Assembly: GCA_900315875.1 (NCBI GenBank)
Contig: ONAX01000021.1
Location: forward strand, 1 to 46,883
DNA: 46,883 bases
Direction: 5' to 3'
Source of the DNA: an uncultured Eubacteriales bacterium
GTDB taxonomy: Bacteria; Bacillota; Clostridia; Oscillospirales; Acutalibacteraceae
A program made the translations under genes and the position numbers. Of the stretch, positions 14,927-23,658 are shown piece after piece. The notes beneath the pieces are model-generated. The model saw nothing but the letters and a program-made list of their open reading frames with translations. It made no database searches and was not told the origin of the DNA. Each line of letters starts with the position of its first letter. Positions within the stretch are counted from its first letter, which is position 1.

Positions 14927-14955
14927 TTGATTTTTAAAAAAGATTATGTTAACAT
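14927..14955 (+). promoter_or_regulatory. promoter of the MntR-like gene
   Basis: TTGATT (14927-14932), 17 bases, TAACAT (14950-14955) with an extended -10 TG. It lies 30 bases before the start codon. Confidence 0.55.
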
Positions 14956-14984
14956 GATATAAAATACTTTCGGAGGAGAACAGT

Positions 14985-15365
14985 ATGAAATCTGAAAAAA
15001 CGACCGAAGATTACCTTGAGGCAATGCTTATGCTCAAAGAACAAAACGGATATATCCGTTCTATAGATGTTGCGGGTCTCCTGGGTGTTACAAAACCGAG
15101 CGTAACATACACCACCAAAAGGCTCAAGGAAAAAGGCTACATAACAATGGACAAGGATAATTATATCACCATTACTGAATCCGGAATGAAGATTGCCGAA
15201 AGTACATACGACAGGCACAAAAGGCTTTCTGCGTTCTTTATTCGCATAGGTGTTGATGAGGAGACCGCAAAAGAGGATGCCTGCAAGATTGAGCACGATC
15301 TCAGCCACAAAACCTATAAGGCGCTTTGTAATTTCATAGACAAAGTATCATTCCCTGGTGAGTAA
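14985..15365 (+). CDS. mntR: MntR/DtxR-family metal-dependent repressor
   Basis: 126 aa, the short MntR length without an SH3 domain. Residues 1-70 form the winged helix (TTEDYLEAMLMLKEQNGYIRS, VAGLLGVTKPSVTYTTKRL, KEKGYITM). Metal ligands of MntR are all present: D9, E12, the His of YDRHKRL, and Glu/Glu/His in EDACKIEHDLS. With Mn(II) or Fe(II) bound it would repress metal-uptake genes. No metal transporter is adjacent, so its targets are elsewhere. GGAGGA precedes the ATG. Whether it senses manganese or iron cannot be told; DtxR-type iron sensing in anaerobes is possible. Confidence 0.85.
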   Translation: MKSEKTTEDYLEAMLMLKEQNGYIRSIDVAGLLGVTKPSVTYTTKRLKEKGYITMDKDNYITITESGMKIAESTYDRHKRLSAFFIRIGVDEETAKEDACKIEHDLSHKTYKALCNFIDKVSFPGE

Positions 15366-15371
15366 ACTGTA

Positions 15372-15403
15372 ATGCCGCAGAAGCTGTTCTGGCTCTGCGG
15401 CAT
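15372..15403. terminator. bidirectional terminator
   Basis: ATGCCGCAG (15372-15380) and CTGCGGCAT (15395-15403) are exact complements, with AGC/GCT extending the stem inside. It lies between the convergent mntR-like and epimerase genes, followed by ATTATTTTAT on the plus strand. Confidence 0.65.
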
Positions 15404-15410
15404 CATTATT

Positions 15411-16313
15411 TTATCTGAGGTTTTTATCAATATAGTCAATATATGGTCTTTTGAAGTACACACTGTCGGGATTATTTTTGTACCACTCATATTCCTCGCG
15501 CAGTCCGTTCTGAAGAGGAACTGTGTTCCCTACCAACTGGCAGAAGTCTGATACATCGAGATAGTAATCATAATCATGGAAACAGAAATATTCACGCTGA
15601 GGAACACTTTTGTCTACACTTATCAGTACCGGTTTCTTTCCCGCAGTTTCATAGCACATTGTTACCCACTGCGAAATAGTAACGGTTTCCTTACTGCCTA
15701 CGTTGAAAATGTGCTGTTCCGGGTGTGTCTTAAGCAGGATATCCATAAACCTGCACAGATCGGATACATTGAGGAACTGCATTTTCATGCTTCCGTTACC
15801 CGGAATATAGAACGGTCTGTCGCTGTCGGCGCAGTCAAATGGAAAAGCCTCACGATAAACATTTTCGTATTTTCCGTAAAAATATGGTGGTCTGAGTATA
15901 TATGCCGAGGGTACTCTTTTTGTAAGTATCCTTTCAGCATCAAGTTTGTTTGTACCATAGTCGCCCCAAATGCTGTTTCTGCCACATTTCTGATCCTCGG
16001 TAAAAGGCTGAAGGTTTATTTCAGGGTAAACGGCGCTTGAACTGATGAGGATATAATCATCAAATTTTACGCCGCTGTCAAGCAGTTGTGATACATGATC
16101 CCCGGTATATGCGGTGATATCAAGTACAGCGTCAAACGAAAGGCCCGAAAGTACTTTGTCGCATTCTGCTCTGTCACAGCAAATATGATGTACTCCGCCG
16201 ATCTGCGGACGACTGCCGCGATTCATGACATAAACGTCATGTCCTGCAGCAGAAAAGTATTCTGCTGTGAATTTGCTTACGAATGTTGTACCACCGGTTA
16301 TGAGTATTTTCAT
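15411..16313 (-). CDS. NAD-dependent epimerase/dehydratase family protein
   Basis: 300 aa, an extended short-chain dehydrogenase. It starts MKILITGGTTFVSKFTAEYF (the GxxGxxG nucleotide motif in the variant GGTTFVS), has ISSSAVYP at strand five and YGTNKLDAE as the catalytic Tyr-x3-Lys, and a RPPYFYGKYENVYREAFPF segment. Such enzymes act on nucleotide-sugars; the nearest general likeness is to CSP41/UDP-glucose-epimerase-like proteins with atypical glycine motifs. The exact substrate is not visible. AGGAGG precedes the ATG. It converges on the mntR-like gene. Confidence 0.85.
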   Translation of the reverse strand: MKILITGGTTFVSKFTAEYFSAAGHDVYVMNRGSRPQIGGVHHICCDRAECDKVLSGLSFDAVLDITAYTGDHVSQLLDSGVKFDDYILISSSAVYPEINLQPFTEDQKCGRNSIWGDYGTNKLDAERILTKRVPSAYILRPPYFYGKYENVYREAFPFDCADSDRPFYIPGNGSMKMQFLNVSDLCRFMDILLKTHPEQHIFNVGSKETVTISQWVTMCYETAGKKPVLISVDKSVPQREYFCFHDYDYYLDVSDFCQLVGNTVPLQNGLREEYEWYKNNPDSVYFKRPYIDYIDKNLR

Positions 16314-16419
16314 AATCAGCCTCCTGTAGTATTTATATTTGCGAAAAAATTATACATCGGGATAATGATTTTATCATAGAATCATCATTGCGTCTCCTAT
16401 GCTTACTGGAAGCAGGATC

Positions 16420-16692
16420 TCAGAAAAGATCACTGTGTGTGCCGGTTCTTGTCAATGCCAAAACAAGCTCATTATCATCGATCCTGTATATCAAAAGCCA
16501 GTCCGGTGTTATATGACATTCACGACAGTCTGAATATTCACCCGTCAACTGATGATCCTTATACTCTCTCGGAAGTGGTTTTTCATTAGCCAGCATTTCA
16601 ATTACTTGTTCCATCAATGAAATGTTATAACCTCGTTTTAATATTCTCTTGAAGTCTTTTTTGAATGTCGTTTCGTATTTAATCGTCAGCAT
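16420..16692 (-). CDS. yafQ: YafQ-type mRNA interferase toxin
   Basis: 90 aa, full length for the RelE/YafQ superfamily. It has the KYETTFKKDFKRILKRGYN start, the YKDHQLTGEYSDCRECHI core, and the catalytic set found in YafQ: His in CHITPDW, Asp-Trp, LLIYRI, and the C-terminal His and Phe in TGTHSDLF. These toxins enter the ribosome and cut mRNA at codons. The start overlaps the antitoxin gene by 14 bases, so translation is coupled. All key residues are present, so it should be active. Confidence 0.92.
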   Translation of the reverse strand: MLTIKYETTFKKDFKRILKRGYNISLMEQVIEMLANEKPLPREYKDHQLTGEYSDCRECHITPDWLLIYRIDDNELVLALTRTGTHSDLF

Positions 16693-16951
16693 ACAGATCC
16701 TCCATAAGCTCTGAGACCGAATTGAATCCTCTGCTGAGACCTACCCCACTGCGTGCATTTTCAATTGCTCTTCTTGTTTCATCGTTTGGTACTTCTGCTG
16801 TGATTACGAAAGGTATAGATTGACTTCTTATCGACTGACGAAGAAAAATATTAACAGCAGTTGAAAGATCCATACCAAGCTGAGCGAACAATTCCTGTGC
16901 CTGCTTTTTTACATCGGCATCTATACTAATATTTGCGCTTACCTTTGCCAT
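16679..16951 (-). CDS. dinJ: DinJ/RelB-type antitoxin
   Basis: 90 aa. The N-terminal ribbon-helix-helix (VSANISIDADVKKQAQELFA, LGMDLSTAVNIFLRQSI) binds the operon promoter, and the C-terminal part (RRAIENARSGVGLSRGFNSV, ELMEDLYADD) wraps and neutralises the toxin. It is the first gene of the dinJ-yafQ pair and is expected to repress it together with the toxin. AAGGAG precedes the ATG, and a perfect promoter lies 30 bases further upstream. Confidence 0.93.
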   Translation of the reverse strand: MAKVSANISIDADVKKQAQELFAQLGMDLSTAVNIFLRQSIRSQSIPFVITAEVPNDETRRAIENARSGVGLSRGFNSVSELMEDLYADD

Positions 16952-16980
16952 AGTATCAACTCCTTAATTTCATTATTAAT

Positions 16981-17009
16981 ATTATATATCATTATCAAAG
17001 GATTGTCAA
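16981..17009 (-). promoter_or_regulatory. consensus promoter of dinJ-yafQ
   Basis: On the minus strand TTGACA (17009-17004), 17 bases, TATAAT (16986-16981): both boxes match consensus exactly. Strong promoters kept under autorepression are usual for type II toxin-antitoxin operons. Confidence 0.8.
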
Positions 17010-17030
17010 TATAATATGTTTATATCATAA

Positions 17031-18056
17031 CTATATTATGAGCATACTATCTCCAAACGAAAAAAATCTGTATTTTTCCTGCACTGCTGTTTTATATGCG
17101 TTCATTACGTTATCGAAGCCTGCAAAGGCAGATACAAGCATTATCAGCGTGCTTTCCGGAAGATGAAAATTAGTGATAAGCCCGTCGAGCACCTTGAATT
17201 CAAATCCGGGATAAATGAAGATATCCGTCCATCCCTCGCTGACTTTTATGCAGCCCTCACGTGCGGCAACTGTTTCAAGCGTTCTGCAGCTTGTTGTTCC
17301 GACAGAAATAACCCGTCCCCCATTTGCCTTTGTTTTGTTTATGAGATCAGCCGTTTCCTGCGGCAACTCATAGTGCTCGGAGTGCATGTGATGATTTGTA
17401 ACGTCGTCCACCTTTACCGGACGGAAGGTACCAAGTCCGACGTGAAGGGTTACGAAACCAATTTTTATACCCTTCTGTTTTGCCTTTTCGAGAAGCTCCT
17501 TTGTGAAATGAAGTCCTGCGGTAGGAGCTGCAGCGGAACCAAGCTCACGTGAATAAACTGTCTGGTAGCGTTCCCGGTCCTTGAGCTTTTCGTGTATATA
17601 CGGCGGAAGGGGCATCTGTCCTAGCTTATCAAGCGTTTCGTAGAAGCTGCCATCACATTCAAAATCCAGTATTCTGTTTCCTTCCTCCGTTACATCGGCA
17701 ACAGTACAGCGCATGAGTCCTTCGCCGAAGCTAAAAGAAGCACCTGGTTTTGCTTTTTTACCGGGCTTTGCAAGAGCTTCCCAACGCTTTTCCTCAATGT
17801 GACGAAGAAGCAGAAATTCCACATTTGCTCCGGTTTCGTCCTTGATTCCGTAAATTCTTGCCGGAAGTACACGGGAGTCGTTCAGGATAAGACAGTCGCC
17901 CTCGTGCAGGTGATCAAGTATATCATAAAAATGTTCATGCGAAAGCTCGCCTGTTATTTTGTTCATTACAAGCATTCTTGAACTGTCGCGGGGCTCAACA
18001 GGTGTCTGGGCTATAAGCTCCTCCGGCAGGTCATAATAAAAATCAGCAGTTTTCAT
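17031..18056 (-). CDS. queA: tRNA preQ1(34) S-adenosylmethionine ribosyltransferase-isomerase
   Basis: 341 aa, full length. Family signatures are clear: [20 protein letters not shown] at the start, then [54 protein letters not shown], a [10 protein letters not shown] segment and [19 protein letters not shown]. QueA moves the ribosyl group of S-adenosylmethionine onto 7-aminomethyl-7-deazaguanine in tRNA, giving epoxyqueuosine. It acts in the cytoplasm on tRNAs with GUN anticodons. No tgt or other queuosine gene is adjacent. AAAGGAAC precedes the ATG. Confidence 0.96.
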   Translation of the reverse strand: MKTADFYYDLPEELIAQTPVEPRDSSRMLVMNKITGELSHEHFYDILDHLHEGDCLILNDSRVLPARIYGIKDETGANVEFLLLRHIEEKRWEALAKPGKKAKPGASFSFGEGLMRCTVADVTEEGNRILDFECDGSFYETLDKLGQMPLPPYIHEKLKDRERYQTVYSRELGSAAAPTAGLHFTKELLEKAKQKGIKIGFVTLHVGLGTFRPVKVDDVTNHHMHSEHYELPQETADLINKTKANGGRVISVGTTSCRTLETVAAREGCIKVSEGWTDIFIYPGFEFKVLDGLITNFHLPESTLIMLVSAFAGFDNVMNAYKTAVQEKYRFFSFGDSMLII

Positions 18057-18180
18057 TTTTTCGTTCCTTTCCGTTTTCTGTCTACATTATACCCCGTTAT
18101 CCCTCAAAATGCAATGTTAAATAAAAAACAATCAGGACTGTAGTTTCCACAATTATTTTATAGTTATTCCTATTTTAATA

Positions 18181-18209
18181 TTGCAATTTGACGGATAGTA
18201 TGTTAAAAT
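18181..18209 (+). promoter_or_regulatory. promoter of the hyd maturation operon
   Basis: TTGCAA (18181-18186), 17 bases, TAAAAT (18204-18209), with TG one base before the -10. Transcription should begin near 18216, giving a leader of about 170 bases before the first start codon. Confidence 0.6.
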
Positions 18210-18215
18210 AATAAC

Positions 18216-18370
18216 AGATTGACTGTGGAGCTTCGGCTTACGGGAAATCATATTAACTGAAATTGCCGCAACTAATGCAAAAGGTTCGTCCTTTGTCGAA
18301 GGTGCAAGCATTATAAGTCCTCTTTAGGGATTTTGCGTCTGCACCCGGTGGGGTGCTTTTTTATTGCGGC
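18216..18370 (+). promoter_or_regulatory. structured leader with competing terminator and antiterminator
   Basis: The leader contains an AGC-TTCG-GCT hairpin (18229-18238), a nested stem AATGC/GCATT (18274-18278 with 18308-18312) around AAAGG/CCTTT (18280-18294), and a long-range pair GCCGCAA/TTGCGGC (18265-18271 with 18364-18370). GGTGCA (18301-18306) can pair with TGCACC (18340-18345), which would destroy the terminator stem at 18341-18356. This either/or arrangement is the standard plan of a riboswitch or protein-dependent attenuator. I cannot match it to a known class by eye. Confidence 0.55.
18341..18362 (+). terminator. intrinsic terminator inside the hyd leader
   Basis: GCACCC (18341-18346), GGTG loop, GGGTGC (18351-18356), then six T (18357-18362). 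It lies after the promoter and 28 bases before the first start codon, so it must be a regulated terminator. Confidence 0.75.
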
Positions 18371-18389
18371 GGAAAAGAAGGTGAATTCT

Positions 18390-18635
18390 TTGGAAAGCCA
18401 TGTTTCAATAATTGGAATAATTGTCGAAAACGTTGATTCAACAGACAGACTTAACGAGTTGCTGCATGAATACGGCAGCTACATTATCGGCAGGATGGGT
18501 CTTCCCTATCCTCAGAAATCTGTAAATATCATCAGCATTGCCCTTGATGCGCCGACGGATGTTATCAATACACTCGCAGGCAAAATCGGCATGCTGGACG
18601 GAATAAGCTCCAAGGTGGTATGTTCATCGAAATGA
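18390..18635 (+). CDS. TM1266-type iron-only hydrogenase system regulator
   Basis: 81 aa, an ACT/NikR-like small protein of the family that accompanies [FeFe]-hydrogenase maturation genes: VSIIGIIVENVDSTDRLNEL, then GSYIIGRMGLPYPQKSVNIISIALDAPTDVI and LAGKIGMLDGISSKVVCS. Its function is putative (regulation or metal sensing). The start is TTG at 18390 with AGAAGG eight bases upstream; the in-frame GTG at 18381 overlaps that box. Its stop overlaps the hydE start as ATGA, so the two are translationally coupled. It is the first gene of the operon controlled by the leader at 18216-18370. Confidence 0.85.
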   Translation: MESHVSIIGIIVENVDSTDRLNELLHEYGSYIIGRMGLPYPQKSVNIISIALDAPTDVINTLAGKIGMLDGISSKVVCSSK

Positions 18636-19735
18636 ATATGTTTGAACTTATCGATAAGCTTGAAATGGAGCATGTCCTGTCAGGAGATGAATACTGTGCG
18701 CTGATCGGATCTGTTACCCCTGAGCTTTCGGAATATCTTTTTGAAAAGTCGCGCAGGATTCGTCATCAAATCTATGGACACGATATATTCGTGCGCGGTC
18801 TGATAGAATTTACGAATTACTGCAAAAACGACTGCTACTACTGCGGAATACGTCGCAGCAACAAAAATGCTCAACGATACAGGCTGCAAAAGGATGATAT
18901 CCTGATGTGCTGTGAGCAGGGCTACGGGCTTGGATTCCGCACATTTGTGCTGCAGGGCGGAGAGGATCCGTATTTTACGGACGAGCGCATTACTGATATT
19001 GTTAGCAGTATAAAAAGGCTCTATCCGGACTGTGCCGTAACGCTTTCCATTGGCGAAAAAAGCCGCGAAAGCTACGAAGCCTTTTTTGCTGCCGGTGCAG
19101 ACAGGTATCTTCTGCGGCACGAAACGGCAAATGATAAGCATTACAAAAAGCTTCATCCACCGGAGCTTTCACTGCAGCACCGCAAGGATTGCCTGCATGA
19201 TCTGAAGGATATCGGTTTTCAGGTGGGCTGCGGTTTTATGGTGGGTTCACCGTATCAGACGGTTCAGAACCTTGCGGAGGATATGCTGTTTATAAAGGAG
19301 CTGCAGCCGCATATGGTCGGAATTGGTCCTTTTATTGCACATTCGGATTCACCGTTCAATAATGAAAGGAATGGCACTCTTGAACTGACACTTTTTATGC
19401 TGGGACTTATCAGGTTGACGCTTCCGGAGGTGCTTCTGCCTTCGACAACAGCCCTCGGTACGATACATCCGAGGGGACGCGAAAAAGGTATTCTTGCCGG
19501 AGCGAATGTTGTTATGCCCAACCTTTCCCCCGTTTCAGTAAGAAAAAAATATATGCTCTATGACAACAAGATTTGCACGGGTGAGGAATCCGCCCAGTGC
19601 AAAGACTGCCTTGCTAACAGAATGAAATCGATCGGCTACAACATTGTAGTTGATCGTGGCGACTGGAGATCGCCTGAAAATAATAATATCGGGATAATAC
19701 CCGGGAAAGAGGAAATAAATGAGTTACGATCCTAA
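18632..19735 (+). CDS. hydE: [FeFe]-hydrogenase H-cluster radical SAM maturase HydE
   Basis: 367 aa. The radical-SAM motif CX3CX2C is at residues 64-71 (CKNDCYYC), followed by GIRRSN, the LQGGEDPYFTD glycine-rich segment, TLSIGEKS, LLRHETAN and GCGFMVGSPYQT, in the order known for HydE and biotin-synthase relatives. HydE is thought to process an iron-cysteine complex made by HydG into a precursor of the di-iron subcluster. The ATG at 18632 forms an ATGA overlap with the upstream stop; an in-frame ATG at 18620 is only one base from the AAGGTGG box. The end overlaps hydG by 17 bases. Confidence 0.94.
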   Translation: MNMFELIDKLEMEHVLSGDEYCALIGSVTPELSEYLFEKSRRIRHQIYGHDIFVRGLIEFTNYCKNDCYYCGIRRSNKNAQRYRLQKDDILMCCEQGYGLGFRTFVLQGGEDPYFTDERITDIVSSIKRLYPDCAVTLSIGEKSRESYEAFFAAGADRYLLRHETANDKHYKKLHPPELSLQHRKDCLHDLKDIGFQVGCGFMVGSPYQTVQNLAEDMLFIKELQPHMVGIGPFIAHSDSPFNNERNGTLELTLFMLGLIRLTLPEVLLPSTTALGTIHPRGREKGILAGANVVMPNLSPVSVRKKYMLYDNKICTGEESAQCKDCLANRMKSIGYNIVVDRGDWRSPENNNIGIIPGKEEINELRS

Positions 19736-21167
19736 ATCGCTTAAAGCGGAAGACTTTATTAACCATGAGGAAATACTTGAAACGCTGGAATATGCCGAGA
19801 AGAATAAGCATAATCGTGAGCTGATTGAGGAGATCCTTGAAAAAGCAAGGAAGACAAAGCGCGGCGTTGAATGTGCCGGTCTTTCCCACAGGGACGCAAG
19901 CGTTCTTCTGGCATGCGATATACCTGAGCTTACCGAAAAAATGTATGACCTTGCTAGAGAGATAAAGGAAGCTTTCTACGGAAACCGTATAGTTATGTTT
20001 GCGCCGCTGTATCTTTCCAATTACTGCGTAAACAAGTGCGTATACTGTCCCTATCATTACCAGAATAAGGAAATACCGAGAAAGAAGCTTACCCAGGAGG
20101 AGGTCAAAAACGAGGTCATTGCCCTGCAGGATATGGGTCACAAAAGACTTGCTATTGAAAGCGGCGAGGATCCCGTTAACAACCCGATTGAATATATCCT
20201 CGAATGTATCAACACCATTTACAGCATCAAGCACAAAAACGGCGCTATCCGCCGTGTGAATGTGAATATTGCCGCAACAACGGTAGAAAATTATAAAAAA
20301 CTGCACGATGCCGGTATCGGAACCTACATTCTTTTCCAGGAGACATACCACAAGGAAAGCTACGAAAAGCTTCATCCGGCTGGACCTAAGCACAATTATG
20401 ACTACCATACTGAGGCTATGGACAGAGCTATGGAGGGCGGCATAGACGACGTAGGTCTGGGTGTACTTTTCGGTTTGGAAATGTACAGATATGAATTTGC
20501 GGGACTGCTCATGCATGCTGAGCATCTTGAGGCTGTGCACGGTGTTGGTCCTCATACAATAAGTGTTCCGAGAATAAAGAGAGCGTCCGACATTGATCCT
20601 TCCGTTTTCGATAACGGTATCAGCGACGATATTTTTGCAAAGATAATAGCATGTATCAGGATTGCTGTCCCCTACACCGGCATGATTATCTCTACAAGAG
20701 AAAGCGAGGAATGCCGTGCTAAGGTTATGGGTCTGGGTATTTCACAGATATCCGGTGGCTCGAGAACATCTGTTGGCGGATATGCGGGATATTCTCCGGA
20801 GGAAAGACCCCATGACACCGAGCAGTTCGACGTTTCCGACCAGCGCAGCCTGGACGAGGTTGTACGTTGGCTTATGGAAAAGGGCTATATTCCGTCATTC
20901 TGCACCGCCTGCTACCGTGAGGGCAGAACCGGAGACCGTTTTATGGCACTTTGCAAAGTAGGTCAGATTCAGAACTGCTGCCACCCCAATGCGCTTATGA
21001 CCCTTCAGGAATTCCTGACCGACTATGCAAGTGAGGAAACAAAGCGCATCGGCGAGGAGCTTATCGCTAGAGAGATACTCAATGTTCCGGATGAAAAGCG
21101 CAGACAGAGAGCGATAGATTATCTGTCAGAAATAAAGAATGAAGGTAAAAGAGATTTCAGGTTCTGA
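19719..21167 (+). CDS. hydG: [FeFe]-hydrogenase maturase HydG (tyrosine lyase)
   Basis: 482 aa. It carries the radical-SAM cluster motif at C103, C107 and C110 (CVNKCVYC) and the HydG-specific C-terminal motif CX2CX22C at C395, C398 and C421. Between them are ESGEDPVNNPIEY, LFQETYHKESYEKLHP and ISGGSRTSVGGY, all typical. HydG splits tyrosine to p-cresol and dehydroglycine, giving the CO and cyanide ligands of the H-cluster. AAAGAGG precedes the ATG inside the end of hydE. All cluster cysteines are present, so it should be functional. A terminator-like hairpin follows before hydF. Confidence 0.96.
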   Translation: MSYDPKSLKAEDFINHEEILETLEYAEKNKHNRELIEEILEKARKTKRGVECAGLSHRDASVLLACDIPELTEKMYDLAREIKEAFYGNRIVMFAPLYLSNYCVNKCVYCPYHYQNKEIPRKKLTQEEVKNEVIALQDMGHKRLAIESGEDPVNNPIEYILECINTIYSIKHKNGAIRRVNVNIAATTVENYKKLHDAGIGTYILFQETYHKESYEKLHPAGPKHNYDYHTEAMDRAMEGGIDDVGLGVLFGLEMYRYEFAGLLMHAEHLEAVHGVGPHTISVPRIKRASDIDPSVFDNGISDDIFAKIIACIRIAVPYTGMIISTRESEECRAKVMGLGISQISGGSRTSVGGYAGYSPEERPHDTEQFDVSDQRSLDEVVRWLMEKGYIPSFCTACYREGRTGDRFMALCKVGQIQNCCHPNALMTLQEFLTDYASEETKRIGEELIAREILNVPDEKRRQRAIDYLSEIKNEGKRDFRF

Positions 21168-21174
21168 TTCTCAG

Positions 21175-21211
21175 AAGGCTGCGACAGGACTATTCCTGCT
21201 GCAGCCTTTTT
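21175..21211 (+). terminator. hairpin with T-run between hydG and hydF
   Basis: AAGGCTGC (21175-21182) pairs with GCAGCCTT (21201-21208), with an inner CAGGA/TCCTG stem, followed by T residues. It should reduce hydF expression relative to hydE/hydG, or stop the operon if hydF has its own promoter; none was seen in the 35 remaining bases. Confidence 0.65.
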
Positions 21212-21246
21212 ATAATATTGATCCGTGTATGAAAGGAGAAAAGTTT

Positions 21247-22449
21247 ATGAGCCTTAACAATACACCTTCCGCAGAAAGAATTCATATCGCCTTTTTTGGC
21301 AGAAGAAATGCAGGAAAATCCAGCGTAGTGAATGCTGTTACAGGTCAGAATCTGGCTATTGTTTCAGAGGTGCTCGGCACTACTACCGACCCTGTTTCAA
21401 AGGCGATGGAGCTGCTGCCGCTGGGACCTGTTGTGATAATCGATACTCCCGGTATCGACGACGAGGGCGAGCTTGGAACGCTCAGAGTAAAACGCAGCTA
21501 TCAGGTACTCAATAAAACCGATGTTGCGGTGCTTGTTGTTGATTCTGCCGTAGGTATTACCGGCGAGGACGAGGCACTGCTTGAACGGATACTTCAGAAA
21601 GCTGTTCCCTATTGTATTGTATACAACAAAAACGATACTGCAAAGATTTTGCCAAAGGGCGATAACGAAATTTCTGTAAGCGCCAGGACCGGAGACGGTA
21701 TATACGAGCTTAAGGAGCTTATTGCCCGTCTTGCAAAAACAGAGGAAAAGGAAAAACACATAGTATCACATCTTCTTGATAAGGACGATATTGTTGTGCT
21801 TGTTGTACCGATAGATGAATCCGCTCCAAAGGGCAGGCTTATTCTGCCGCAGCAGCAGACAATACGCGATATTATTGACTGTCACTGCATTTCCGTTGTC
21901 ACTCAGCCGGAAGAGCTGCCGCAGACGCTTTCGTCGCTGGCGAAAAAGCCGAAGATGGTCATTACCGACAGTCAGGCCTTTGCAAGGGTAAGCCGGGATG
22001 TTCCGGAGGATATTCTGCTGACGTCATTTTCAATTTTATTTGCGAATTATAAGGGCAATCTCAGACTTGCCGTTGAGGGAGTAAAAGCTATTGACAGACT
22101 ATGTGACGGTGATACTGTGCTTATTTCCGAGGGCTGCACACACCACAGGCAGTGCGGCGATATTGGTACCGTAAAGCTGCCGCGTCTGCTTGAAAAATAC
22201 ACAGGAAAGAAGCTTAGCTATAAGTGGACAAGCGGAACGGAATTTGCACTGGGGCTGTCAAAGCTCAGCCTGGTAATTCACTGCGGCGGTTGCATGCTGA
22301 GTGAGCGTGAAATGAAATACCGCCTGAAATGTGCCGAAGATGAGGGCGTGCCCATCACAAACTACGGTACAGCAATTGCATATATGAATGGCATACTGCA
22401 GCGCAGTACGCTTGTTTTTCCGGAGATTGCGGCTTTGATAGGAGGATAA
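21247..22449 (+). CDS. hydF: [FeFe]-hydrogenase maturation GTPase HydF
   Basis: 400 aa in three parts. The GTPase domain has GRRNAGKS at residues 18-25, the TTT switch at 45-47, DTPG at 66-69 and NKND. A dimerisation domain follows. The cluster-binding domain has CTH at 297-299 and HCGGC at 345-349, the CxH...HCxxC iron-sulfur signature. HydF is the scaffold on which the di-iron subcluster is assembled and from which it passes to the hydrogenase. The start at 21247 has AAAGGAG upstream. The hydrogenase gene hydA is not in the window. Confidence 0.95.
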   Translation: MSLNNTPSAERIHIAFFGRRNAGKSSVVNAVTGQNLAIVSEVLGTTTDPVSKAMELLPLGPVVIIDTPGIDDEGELGTLRVKRSYQVLNKTDVAVLVVDSAVGITGEDEALLERILQKAVPYCIVYNKNDTAKILPKGDNEISVSARTGDGIYELKELIARLAKTEEKEKHIVSHLLDKDDIVVLVVPIDESAPKGRLILPQQQTIRDIIDCHCISVVTQPEELPQTLSSLAKKPKMVITDSQAFARVSRDVPEDILLTSFSILFANYKGNLRLAVEGVKAIDRLCDGDTVLISEGCTHHRQCGDIGTVKLPRLLEKYTGKKLSYKWTSGTEFALGLSKLSLVIHCGGCMLSEREMKYRLKCAEDEGVPITNYGTAIAYMNGILQRSTLVFPEIAALIGG

Positions 22450-22450
22450 T

Positions 22451-23643
22451 ATGGACAGAAAAAACCATAATGCAGACTACTCTACAGCGGCTATGATAAT
22501 AATGATGAGGAATATAACGACAGCGGCTTTTACGGAGGAACCGAAAAGGACAAGGATTATGTAGAAGCGGAAAAGGGGCTTGCTGATCAGGAAACTGCTA
22601 AAAAGACAGTTATCAAAAGCCTGACGCTTATTGCTTCGGCTGCGGTTACTATTTTTTCTGTTATCGGTATTTATACAGTGATTTCAGGGGAAATCATACC
22701 TGCTGTCACGTTCGGACCTAATGTTCTTCAGATAGTCACAGCGGCGATGCTTGTCGTTTTTGCCATCTATTCGGTTTATATGCTTATCTGGTCTCTGAAA
22801 AATCATAAAAAGCTGATTCATCGTGATATTATCTGTATCGCTGTTTTTTCGCTTCTGGCTGCGGTGATAAACGGGATTTCAAAATTAATATCTCCCCCGT
22901 CGAAAATTCTTTTCATCATTCTGATGGTGCTGCTCGCCGTGGGAATGGCAGTAATAATAGTCGGACTTGTGAAAAACAGGTATATTCCTGCTGTGATTTT
23001 CGTATCCGGACTATATATCATACTGGCGGCGTTCCTGTCGCTGACGGTATTTATTATTCCTGTTTTTGTTCCTGTTGTGGATTTCAATGCGCATTACTGT
23101 CTTATTACATCAGATAAAGACCTTGTTACCGACCTCAAAATAGAATAATACGTTGAACCCGAAATGGAAAGACTGCGCGACTTCGAGAACGGTTACGATT
23201 TCCAGTCTGCTTATCCGCTAAGTGAGATTGTATCGTCGAGAGCTGAGCTTGATAAATATCTGAATGAAGGTATCAGAAGGCTTGAGGAAGATGAAATCAG
23301 AAACCCTGATGCAATTGAATTCGCAAAAAAAATAAAAGATATTCTGACTAAGCAGACGAAGTATTATGACGATAGCTTTTTTGAGAATAATTTCCTTGTA
23401 ATCTGTAATGATACGTCGAACTATATGATAGATAATTATACCGTAGAGGCAATCTATCCAACCTATATACATGGACTCATTTACGTGAAAATAAACCAGC
23501 ACTGCAAAATTGCTCCAAAGGATACCGATTATTTATATTACAACGACGGAATCTGCTATGTATTTGCCGAGATGCCGAAACAGAAACTACAGGGTATTCA
23601 GAATTACATTGTCGTGAGCAATGATGTTTTAAGCGTGGGATGA
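22451..23643 (+). pseudogene. membrane protein with frameshift and internal stop
   Basis: GGAGG and an ATG at 22451 open a frame that stops at codon 38. A one-base shift near 22480 restores an acidic N-terminus (YNDSGFYGGTEKDKDYVEAE) leading into four membrane helices (about 22620-23090). The protein then meets an in-frame TAA at 23146-23148 and continues in the same frame to 23643 as a soluble domain. That domain shares YDDSFFENN and NGICYVFAEMPKQKL with the next gene, which is a paralogue. So one frameshift and one nonsense change break it. I do not recognise the family; it probably sits in the membrane with the C-terminal domain outside. It starts two bases after the hydF stop, so it was probably cotranscribed. 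Confidence 0.65.
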
Positions 23644-23658
23644 TAAAGGAGTAGATAT

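Noticed and set aside
19614..20555. 313-codon minus-strand frame across the start of hydG
   Set aside because: It lies opposite a highly conserved radical SAM gene, lacks a ribosome binding site and has no recognisable domain.
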